From the NCBI RefSeq assembly GCF_004514475.2, contig NZ_MYFO02000014.1, forward strand, positions 1-64,000: a DNA stretch of 64,000 nucleotides, written 5' to 3'. Of this stretch, positions 8,810 through 16,583 are shown piece by piece; position 1 is the first letter of the stretch, and every line of letters begins with the position of its first letter. The notes under the pieces were generated by a model that worked only from the letters and a program-made list of their open reading frames with translations, made no database searches and had not been told where the DNA came from. Both the position numbers and the translations under genes were made by a program. This DNA comes from Paenibacillus athensensis (GTDB lineage Bacteria; Bacillota; Bacilli; Paenibacillales; NBRC-103111).

Positions 8810-11119
8810 TCAAGGCCCGTCCACCCATTTCTCACTGCCATCGGCTTGAACGGTAAAGCTGTGAGCCACAGACGCTTCGACGATATCGTCATACGCCCAA
8901 TTGCTGGCATCCACATCTTTCCACGGCGCTGTCACAGCGCCACCAGACGGCTTGCGTCCGAGCGTTTTGTTGATGATCGCTACAGCCTCGGCACGTGTGA
9001 TCGCTTGCTCCGGCTGGAAGCTGCCGTCCGGATAACCTTCGATCAGTCCGGCGCCTTGCGCTTTGAGAATAGCCGCTTGCGCCCAATGTCCGGCTATATC
9101 GCTAAAGCCTGCTCCGTCACTGTTAGCTGTCGCCAGCAGCGATACGAGGCTGGCCATCTCAGCGCGAGTAATCGGGCGGTCCGGTCCGAACGTGCCGTCC
9201 GGGTAACCGCTCATCAGCTTCATCGTGGTCGCTTTGGAAATCGCTGCAGCCGCCCAATGTCCGGCCGGCACATCACTGTAGGCGATGTCAGTCGCCGTGC
9301 TTTCTTGTTCCACAACACGCGTCAGAATCGTCGCCATCTCGGCGCGAGTGATGGCACGCTCCGGACGGAACGTACCGTCTTCGTAGCCGTTCACATACGC
9401 GCTATGCGTTTGCGTTACCGGCTCCATGTGAACAAGCGTAAAGGTACTGAATTTGTTGACCGAGAATTGCAGCCCTTGACCGCCGTCGCCATAGTCGACC
9501 AGCTTGCCGTGCAGCAGTTCCTTCGTGCCGTCGCTATGCTCCACGAATACGGCCAGATTCGCCAATTCCTCCTGGCTCAGCTGCACATCTTTAAGCGGCA
9601 TGGTCAAATCGACCTTGCGGCTTTGCAGATTCGTTTCAATCGTCATCGGGCGTCCTACGACCGTAACGCCTTGACCGCCGGAAGCCTTTTGCACGATCTG
9701 CTCCTGATCGGCCCGCACCTTCACCTGCTGCTTTTCCGAGTCCGTTTTGATCGGTACAAAGTGGAAATACAGGTCTTCGTCAAAATTTTGCAGCGAATCG
9801 TTCGGAATGCTGACTTTCACATTGTCGGTCACAATGCCGATATCGATTTGGGCATCCTTGATCAGCTTCGTGGAGTCCTTGGGCACCGAAACATTCACTT
9901 CGGAAACCTCATCTTGGGTATCCGGGATGACAATATCAGCCGATTTGGATTTGGAAGCGAGAATCAAATCGACGGCTTGTTTCGTCTGATCGGACGTCAG
10001 GACAACCTTATCGCTTTTCGTACCGTCCGGCTTGCTCGTTCTTTCAATTTCAGCTTTGGAAACCGCGTCTGCCGAATTGCCGTCGCGATTCTTGACCGGA
10101 ACGGTGATTTTCTCGACATTGCTTGGCGCTGACGCCTTTGGCGTTTTGATAATCACACGTCCGGCTTGCAGCGTTTTGACCATTTCCACTGCCTCAACGT
10201 CGGTCAGCGTAAACTGCTGAATGTTCGTTGTATCTTCTACTGTCAGCGGGACAATTCCATCCTGCGCTTTCGGCGCCAGACTGAAGGTGACCTTGAACAT
10301 CTCCTGTCCCTTCTGGATCAGACTGTCGCCGCCGCTCAAATCGGCCCAGGCCACTTGCAGATAGCCGTCTGTGTTGTTGTAGGTGCTGTCGAACATACTG
10401 CCAGTGGAGCCGCTGATCGAATCCACCTGCAGCACGGCAGGATCAAACTTGATGCGCATGCCGTAGGAGCCGACACCTGCAGTTGCATCTGTCAATGTGA
10501 CCGGCACCGTCACCTTCGAGCCCGGACGTCCTTCGCGCGCCGCGATGGACACAGAAGCCGATTTCGGTGCGCTCAGCACCGTCACCTTGCCGGAAACAAG
10601 TGAAGTCGCCAGCATCTCCGTTGGATCTGTATCGATCGTATACGAACCGCCTGCCAGCGTGATATCTGTATCACCTGCCGGCGCATTCGGTTTGATTGTA
10701 AATTGCAGGGTCATTAATTTTTGCCCGTGGTCAATGAACACACCGCTGTCAAACGTATCGGCCGTGACGTAAACACTGCCCGTCACCGATTCCGACGTGT
10801 CAAAATGAGCGGCATTCGCGTTATCAGTTGGCGTGCCTGCCAGTGTCAGCACGTTTGAGTCGTAATTCAACTTCATTGTATATTTCCAAAAGCTATCATC
10901 GACCATAGATTCATGTCCTGGCGTCATGTAAACCGATACAGACACCGTCTCGCCTGCATGACCGGAAGCGCCGTTAACCTCGACTTTCAACGCGGAAGCC
11001 GGTCTGGCCTGCGCCAGCGGCAGCAGAGCAAACATCATACACACTGCCAGCAGCATGGAAACCGCGCGGCGCAGCGAACGCTTTGTCAACAAAAAATGGC
11101 TATTGTTCAAGGTTTTCAC
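8810..11119 (-). CDS. Cell-surface anchoring scaffoldin: two cohesins and three SLH domains
   Basis: 769 residues, secreted and wall-bound. Signal peptide 1-42; two cohesin-type beta modules at about 45-180 and 188-325 (KYTMKLNYDSNVLTL and SYGMRIKFDPAVLQV match the cohesin core); a 250-residue region without a clear family; then three SLH repeats about 590-760 (YEDGTFRPERAITRAEMA, YPDGTFGPDRPITRAEMA, YPDGSFQPEQAITRAEAV), which bind pyruvylated secondary wall polymer. It starts with GTG at 11119 behind AAAGGAGT, and its start overlaps the stop of the dockerin gene by 4 bp. Together they form a cohesin-dockerin pair that could display the dockerin protein on the cell surface. Whether these cohesins bind this dockerin is inferred from the coupling. 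Confidence 0.9.
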   Translation of the reverse strand: MKTLNNSHFLLTKRSLRRAVSMLLAVCMMFALLPLAQARPASALKVEVNGASGHAGETVSVSVYMTPGHESMVDDSFWKYTMKLNYDSNVLTLAGTPTDNANAAHFDTSESVTGSVYVTADTFDSGVFIDHGQKLMTLQFTIKPNAPAGDTDITLAGGSYTIDTDPTEMLATSLVSGKVTVLSAPKSASVSIAAREGRPGSKVTVPVTLTDATAGVGSYGMRIKFDPAVLQVDSISGSTGSMFDSTYNNTDGYLQVAWADLSGGDSLIQKGQEMFKVTFSLAPKAQDGIVPLTVEDTTNIQQFTLTDVEAVEMVKTLQAGRVIIKTPKASAPSNVEKITVPVKNRDGNSADAVSKAEIERTSKPDGTKSDKVVLTSDQTKQAVDLILASKSKSADIVIPDTQDEVSEVNVSVPKDSTKLIKDAQIDIGIVTDNVKVSIPNDSLQNFDEDLYFHFVPIKTDSEKQQVKVRADQEQIVQKASGGQGVTVVGRPMTIETNLQSRKVDLTMPLKDVQLSQEELANLAVFVEHSDGTKELLHGKLVDYGDGGQGLQFSVNKFSTFTLVHMEPVTQTHSAYVNGYEDGTFRPERAITRAEMATILTRVVEQESTATDIAYSDVPAGHWAAAAISKATTMKLMSGYPDGTFGPDRPITRAEMASLVSLLATANSDGAGFSDIAGHWAQAAILKAQGAGLIEGYPDGSFQPEQAITRAEAVAIINKTLGRKPSGGAVTAPWKDVDASNWAYDDIVEASVAHSFTVQADGSEKWVDGP

Positions 11120-13485
11120 ACTCCTTTTCCAAGATAGATATTCAGAATCAGCTGCGCGTCGACTGCATCGACATAGCCGTCATTGTTCATGTCCAGCGCT
11201 TTTTTCTGCTCATCAGTCAACGTGATTTTTCCTTGCGTATATTTGGTGACCATCAGCGCATCTGCAGGCGTAACGAGTCCGTCGCCGTTAGCGTCGCCTT
11301 TCAACACGCCAACCGTGCCGTATGCCAGGCTGGAGACCGCATTACCCGGCGTTGTGCCGCTAGCTGCATGCGGTGTGACTTCAAAAATAATAAATTTGCC
11401 GAACTGCGCCGCTTTGAGCGTCAGCGTAGTTGTCGTCGCGCCGGAAATGGCCGTTTTGTTCGTTCCGTTGGCATCATCGGCTGTATACCATTGGAAGGTT
11501 GTACCAGATTGAGCTTCGCCTTCCTCATCGTAATAATCATAGTGGCCGGTCAACGTGATATTCAGCATGAGCGCACCCGAAATCGACACATTGCTTGCTA
11601 ACGGTGCGGCGTTGGCTGCTACTGCCGTCGAACTTGTCGAGGTTGCCGGCGTTCCGTTCAACGTACCTTGCGTCGCCACAGGAGTGACTTCAAAGATGAT
11701 GTACTTGCCCACTTCCGCGCTCGTCAGGGTGAACGTAGACGAGGTTGCGCCGGAAATTGCCGTTTTACCTGTTCCCGCGTTATCGTTCGCCGTATACCAT
11801 TGGAACGTCGTCGTGCCTTCCGGATTGCTTTCTTCGTCGGCATACGTATAAGTTCCTGTCAGGGTATTACCTTCCTTCAATATACCCGTGAAGCTGACTG
11901 GGGCCGCCGTCGGCCCAAAGTTGGAGACCACAGCGCTTGCGCTCGTATAGGTCACCGGCGTACCGGACAAGGTGCCAGACGTTGCCACAGGCGTGACTTC
12001 AAAAATGATGTATTTGCCCACTTCCGCGCTCGTCAGGGTGAACGTAGACGAGGTTGCGCCGGAAATTGCCGTTTTACCTGTTCCCGCAGCATCATTCGCC
12101 GTATACCACTTGAATGTCGTCGTACCTTCCAGGTCGCTCTCCGTGTCGCCATACGTGTACGTGCCTGTCAATACAGCGTTCTCCTTCAGCAAACCTGTAT
12201 TCGAGCTGAAGCTGACGTTCGATGCCGTCGGCGCCGCGTTGTCCGGTCCCATCTGCGCGACGCGCACCTGATTGGATCCGTTATTTTCCAAAAAGATATT
12301 ATACAAGCCGTCATCAAACACGGCCAAAAATCCGAAGATCGCGTTGGCCGTAGCGCTCTTATTCAATCCTTGCGCCCCGCCACTGTCGGCAGACGTCCAG
12401 GAAGCGCCGTCGTATTTTTTGACGCGAATTTGCTTGTAAGGATTGCCTTCGGACCAGGTAGCATATAAATTCCCGTCATATTCGGCAATTCTGACTGTGG
12501 AAGCGGCTTTTGTCGTGCTGTAATTAATGCCATTAACCGAGTCTCCACCATCGACTGACGTCCAGGAAGTGCCGTTATACATTTTTACACGAACCTGATC
12601 AGCAAAATTGTCATTCGCCTCGGTCCATGCGAGATACAGTGAACCGCTATACACCTCCAGACTCGGAGCACCGGCCGTTTTAGCAGTATTGATATTCATG
12701 CCCGTTGTGGCGTTGCCGTCTACGAAGCTCCAGCTTGTGCCGTCGTAAGCTTTAACGCGAATTTGCGTCGCGCTGCCGTCCGACTCGCACCAGGCCAGAT
12801 ACAGCTTGCTGCCGTAAACCGCGACACTGGCGTTTTGCGCTGCTTTGCCTGTGTTATAGTTCAGTCCGGCTCCGCCGTCGGCAAATGTCCACGAAGAGCC
12901 GCCACCGTATTTTCTTACCCTCATCTGATTAATCCCGCTGCCGCCCGCCTCGTCCCAAACGACATAAAGCGAGTTATTGTAGGCGATCAGCCTGGAGTTT
13001 TTGGCATTCGTGTTCGCCCCCGTATTCAGGCCGTCTGCTCCGTTGCCGTCGATGAGGCCCCATGAAGTACCGTTGAACTTGGCGACCCGCAGCTGCCAGT
13101 ATGGCGCATTTTGCTCTTCCCAGGAAGCGTAAAGCTCATTGTTGAATACGAACAAATAAGGATTCACCGCATTTTTCGCAGCGTCCTTGTTCATCGCGGC
13201 ATTGTTGTCCGCTGTCACCCATGTGCCGCTATCATACTTTTTGGCGCGGATTTGGCTGGTAGAGCCGATCGACTCCGCCCATACGGCAAACAATGTACCG
13301 TTAAAATCGATAAGCTTGGGATTGTTCGCATTTTTCGTTGCGTCAATGTTAAGCCCGTTCGTGCCATTGCCGTCGATCAAATTCCACGTTTGGGCGAACG
13401 CAATCGAGCTGTGCAGCGTGAGCAGCACGATGAAAATCGCCGTGACCGCAGCGATGCCTGAAAACCTTTTTGAAACCTTCTTCAA
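11116..13485 (-). CDS. Secreted dockerin protein with beta-propeller-like repeats and Ig-like modules
   Basis: 789 residues. Signal peptide 1-31 ending AFA; about seven repeats of 50-55 residues (core LYxxWxE, then QIRVKxYxGxSW) at 33-420, consistent with a seven-bladed propeller; three homologous Ig-like modules of about 90 residues (EGTTTFxWYTAxD, GKYIIFEVTP) at 425-720; and a C-terminal type I dockerin. The dockerin has two calcium loops, DANGDGLVTPAD and DMNNDGYVDAVD, each with Asp/Asn at the ligand positions. There is no recognised catalytic domain, so it may bind a glycan or protein. The start is TTG at 13485 behind GGGGGG. It is co-translated with the cohesin-SLH gene. Confidence 0.88.
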   Translation of the reverse strand: MKKVSKRFSGIAAVTAIFIVLLTLHSSIAFAQTWNLIDGNGTNGLNIDATKNANNPKLIDFNGTLFAVWAESIGSTSQIRAKKYDSGTWVTADNNAAMNKDAAKNAVNPYLFVFNNELYASWEEQNAPYWQLRVAKFNGTSWGLIDGNGADGLNTGANTNAKNSRLIAYNNSLYVVWDEAGGSGINQMRVRKYGGGSSWTFADGGAGLNYNTGKAAQNASVAVYGSKLYLAWCESDGSATQIRVKAYDGTSWSFVDGNATTGMNINTAKTAGAPSLEVYSGSLYLAWTEANDNFADQVRVKMYNGTSWTSVDGGDSVNGINYSTTKAASTVRIAEYDGNLYATWSEGNPYKQIRVKKYDGASWTSADSGGAQGLNKSATANAIFGFLAVFDDGLYNIFLENNGSNQVRVAQMGPDNAAPTASNVSFSSNTGLLKENAVLTGTYTYGDTESDLEGTTTFKWYTANDAAGTGKTAISGATSSTFTLTSAEVGKYIIFEVTPVATSGTLSGTPVTYTSASAVVSNFGPTAAPVSFTGILKEGNTLTGTYTYADEESNPEGTTTFQWYTANDNAGTGKTAISGATSSTFTLTSAEVGKYIIFEVTPVATQGTLNGTPATSTSSTAVAANAAPLASNVSISGALMLNITLTGHYDYYDEEGEAQSGTTFQWYTADDANGTNKTAISGATTTTLTLKAAQFGKFIIFEVTPHAASGTTPGNAVSSLAYGTVGVLKGDANGDGLVTPADALMVTKYTQGKITLTDEQKKALDMNNDGYVDAVDAQLILNIYLGKGV

Positions 13486-13743
13486 CCGGAAGCCCCCCTT
13501 AAGATGTGACTACGATAGCGCCTTCTGCTAACGTTGTTGCAATTAGGCATAATGACCTACTACCCCATCTATTCGCCGTGACTTTCGATTTATCCTGCAA
13601 GCTTCGACAAATGACGTCACACTCCATTTTACTTTTTATTTGTAAAATTGACACTACTATACATTGCACTAAAACCTCCGCTTCTTTCGAGGTATAATAG
13701 AGGAATCAGCCACTGTGGAAATCCGACTGAAAGGAGTTTGATC

Positions 13744-14595
13744 ATGTTCATCCAGTTCCCGCCGCCGCTGCGCTTGAGCGCGTATGTAGACAGCCTGCTG
13801 CTGCAGGAAGAATGGAGCCCGATCAACTATGCCAACCGTAGTCCGGTCAAGGTGCTGCCCTCGGCAATGACGGTTATCGGCATCCAGTACGGAGAGCCGA
13901 TGTCCGTGCTCGCCGACGGCGAAGCAAAGCTATTGGGGAGCAGCGGTCTGACCGGCATGCAAACAGCCCCGCGGGAATATGTCAGCACAGGTCGAATCGG
14001 CACGATTATCGTCCGCTTCAAGCCCGGCGGTCTCACAGCGTTTACCGCCTATCCGATCCACGAATTTCTTGACGCCAACGTCGACCTGAAGCTGGTATTC
14101 CCCCCACATGCCGTCGATGAAATGGAACAACGCCTTCGCGAAGCGGCAGATGCCGCAGGCCGCATTGCGGCCGTTAACCGCTTCCTGCTCGCAGTTTGCC
14201 GCGACAAGCCCGCTGTTGGTCTGCCGCTCCATATCGCCGAACAGATCGACCAGGCCGCCGGACAAGTGTCCATTGAGCATTTGGCTGCGCAAGCCTTTGT
14301 CAGCAAGCGGACGCTGGAGCGTCATTTCAATGAAGCGATCGGCATTTCACCGAAAAAATTCGCCGGGATTCTTCGCTTCCAGCAAGCGATTCGGCTGCGC
14401 AAGGCGGGCTGCAGCTATCTGGATATCGTCGAAGCTTGCGGCTATAGCGACCACGCGCATTTCGCCCGTGATTTCAAGACGTTTGCCGGCTGTACGCCGG
14501 AGCCATTTTTTCGCGGCGAATCGCAGCCCGAGTTGGCCCGACATTTCAACGATTATGAAGCGCGCGCTTCTTTTCAAGCTATCATGTATCAGTAA
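13744..14595 (+). CDS. AraC family transcriptional regulator
   Basis: A 283-residue cytosolic regulator. The N-terminal half (about 1-165) is an effector or dimerisation domain of the type seen in AraC proteins beginning FxPPxxLxxYV. The C-terminal 100 residues hold two helix-turn-helix motifs (HLAAQAFVSKRTLERHF, and DIVEACGYSDHAHFARDFK followed by FAGCTPEPF). I place the start at 13744, where AAAGGAG sits 7 bp upstream; the open frame continues to 13648 without a ribosome site. It is divergent from the dockerin-scaffoldin operon and upstream of the dehalogenase, and could control either. Confidence 0.88.
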   Translation: MFIQFPPPLRLSAYVDSLLLQEEWSPINYANRSPVKVLPSAMTVIGIQYGEPMSVLADGEAKLLGSSGLTGMQTAPREYVSTGRIGTIIVRFKPGGLTAFTAYPIHEFLDANVDLKLVFPPHAVDEMEQRLREAADAAGRIAAVNRFLLAVCRDKPAVGLPLHIAEQIDQAAGQVSIEHLAAQAFVSKRTLERHFNEAIGISPKKFAGILRFQQAIRLRKAGCSYLDIVEACGYSDHAHFARDFKTFAGCTPEPFFRGESQPELARHFNDYEARASFQAIMYQ

Positions 14596-14600
14596 TGACA

Positions 14601-14645
14601 GGCATTCCATGCATTTTCCGGTTGAACCGGGGAATGCTTTTTTTT
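14601..14645 (+). terminator. Terminator after the AraC gene
   Basis: GGCATTCC pairs with GGAATGC around an inner CCGGTT/AACCGG hairpin, followed by eight Ts, 5 bp past the stop. Confidence 0.9.
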
Positions 14646-14745
14646 GTCGCATTTATTCAATGAGCCGCAGCCAAGGCCTGTTAAGATAAAGACATCAGTC
14701 AGACATGACTTCAAATCAAACCACTAACAAGGAGCGATAAAAACC

Positions 14746-15645
14746 ATGACGAACCCTCGCGAACTGCCCATCCGCGCCGACTTCCCCTTTGAAGGACGCT
14801 ATCTGGAGGTGAACGGCCACCGCCTGCACTATATCGATGAGGGCAGCGGCGACCCGATTGTTTTCTTGCATGGCAATCCGACCTGGTCGTACGATTGGCG
14901 TAATATTATTCCGTACCTGACGACTGCCTCACGCTGCATCGCCGTCGATCTGATCGGCATGGGCCGCTCGGACAAGCCGGACATCGGATACACATACGTG
15001 GAGCATGTTGATTACATCACGAAATTTATCGAGCAGCTTGGCCTCAGCCGGATTGTGCTGGTCGGCCATGACTGGGGCACTGCCATCGGTCTGCAATATG
15101 CCGCGGCTCATCCCGACAACATCAAAGCGGTGGTGATGATTGAGCCGCAGGCACTCACGCCGTTTGCCGACTGGTCCGCATTTTCACCTGCCGAGGCGGT
15201 CGGGCTGTTCCAGACGCTGCGCGACCCCGAGCAGGGCTGGCCATTCATGCGCGACAATAGCGTATTCATTGAAGGCATGACGCAAACGATTATCAGCAGA
15301 ACCATTACGCCCGAGGAGCATGACTACTTCCGCGAACCGTTCCGGGAAAAAAGCTCACGCAAGCCAATGTGGGTGTTTCCGAATCAACTGCCTATCAGCG
15401 GTCATCCGGCCGAAGTGGTAAGCGCAGTCGAGGAGCGCAATCGCTGGTTCACGTCGACACCAATTCCCAAGCTGCTGTTCTATGCCACGCCTGGCTGCAA
15501 CGTTCGCGAGCCTGAGCTCGCATGGTGCCGTAACGATCTGGATAATCTGACGCTGCACTCCATCGGCGAAGGTTTCCATTACTTGATGGAAGAGAATCCG
15601 CACGAAATCGGTCAAGAGCTGGCTCGCTGGCTGCAAAACGTGTGA
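14746..15645 (+). CDS. Haloalkane dehalogenase (HLD-II type alpha/beta hydrolase)
   Basis: A 299-residue cytosolic enzyme expected to hydrolyse carbon-halogen bonds in short haloalkanes to an alcohol and halide. HGNPTWS supplies the oxyanion/halide Asn. VGHDWGTA supplies the nucleophile Asp and the halide-binding Trp. MIEPQALTPF places a Glu in the HLD-II catalytic position, and GEGFHYLMEENP holds the catalytic His. Length is normal for the family. AAGGAG precedes the ATG. It has its own terminator. Epoxide hydrolase is the main alternative, but the Asp-Trp pair and HLD-II layout favour dehalogenase. The natural substrate is unknown. Confidence 0.88.
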   Translation: MTNPRELPIRADFPFEGRYLEVNGHRLHYIDEGSGDPIVFLHGNPTWSYDWRNIIPYLTTASRCIAVDLIGMGRSDKPDIGYTYVEHVDYITKFIEQLGLSRIVLVGHDWGTAIGLQYAAAHPDNIKAVVMIEPQALTPFADWSAFSPAEAVGLFQTLRDPEQGWPFMRDNSVFIEGMTQTIISRTITPEEHDYFREPFREKSSRKPMWVFPNQLPISGHPAEVVSAVEERNRWFTSTPIPKLLFYATPGCNVREPELAWCRNDLDNLTLHSIGEGFHYLMEENPHEIGQELARWLQNV

Positions 15646-15690
15646 ATACTTTCGGAACCGCCTGCCGTATAACCGCGGCTTGACTCACGG

Positions 15691-15719
15691 GGCTCCTGGT
15701 GTACTGCCAGGGCCTTTTT
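15691..15719 (+). terminator. Terminator after the dehalogenase gene
   Basis: GGCTCCTGG pairs with CCAGGGCC around a short loop and is followed by five Ts. Confidence 0.75.
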
Positions 15720-15762
15720 GCTGCGCTTTTTTCACGATTTTTTCCCTGGAGGGTGACTCGCA

Positions 15763-16478
15763 ATGACGATGACAACCATTTCTATTCAACAAAAGCCAAA
15801 GGAACCGCTGTGGACCCAACGTTTTATTATCCTTAATTTTTCCTTCATGAGCTTGAGCTGCGGCTTCCAGATGCTGCTGCCGACACTCCCGCTGCGCGCA
15901 TCGACCTTGACCCATCAGACGCTCATACTGGGCCTGCTCGTCAGTATTCTTTCGGCATCCGCCGCGCTGATCCGACCGTTTGTTGGCGCCAGGCTGCAAA
16001 ATAGCTGGCCCGACCGCATGAATCTGCTCGGCTGGCCATCTGTCTGGCCGCTACGTGCGGCTATTTCGTTGAATCGACCGTTGGGCTGCTGGTCATGAGA
16101 CTTTTGCACGGTATCGGCTGGGGCATCTCAACAACTGCTTATGGCACGATGGCCGCTGTGCTGATCCCGGCGGCGCGCCGGGGCGAAGGCATGAGCGGCT
16201 GGGGCTTCGGCATGGCCTTGACGATGGCCTTCGGCCCCTTGCTCGGCAACGCCTTGCTCAGCGCGTACGGCTTCGGCGCAGTCGTAACCGTGTCGGCAGC
16301 GCTTACGTTGCTCGCGTTGCTGCTGGCGCCGCTGGTCGGCACGCCACCGCGCAAGCCCGTTATCCTTTCATCAGACGAAATGACTGGGGAAGCCGGTTGG
16401 CGGCGCTGGCTGGAGCCCGTTACGCTGAAGCCGGCGGCGCTGCATGCGCTGCTCGGTTTTTCCTATGGCGGCGACTAG
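15763..16478 (+). pseudogene. Truncated and frameshifted MFS transporter
   Basis: The first frame (15763-16098) gives two to three membrane spans of a major facilitator protein (RFIILNFSFMSLSCGFQMLL). A frameshift near 16030 moves the reading into the next frame (LAICLAATCGYFVEST, then MRLLHGIGWGISTTAYGT), which continues through span six and ends in a stop at 16478. The second half expected of a 12-span carrier of about 400 residues is absent; the reading meets the terminator shared with the GH64 gene. The gene is dead by a frameshift plus a 3' deletion. Confidence 0.88.
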
Positions 16479-16509
16479 CGGCGACTTCACCACCAAGACG
16501 CGCACATGC

Positions 16510-16555
16510 AAAAAGCTGCCCAAGGTCAGAGGGGGGACTGACCGGGCAGCTTTTT
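16510..16555. terminator. Bidirectional terminator
   Basis: AAAAAGCTGCCC and GGGCAGCTTTTT flank an inner GGTCAG/CTGACC hairpin. It ends the GH64 gene (stop 16584, minus strand) and also faces the remnant MFS gene. Confidence 0.9.
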
Positions 16556-16583
16556 GGCGTTCTTTTTCAGGAATAAGCTTATA

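Noticed and set aside
13648-13698. TTGACA as -35 for the TATAAT upstream of the AraC gene
   Set aside because: The spacing is about 39 bp, too long for a promoter.
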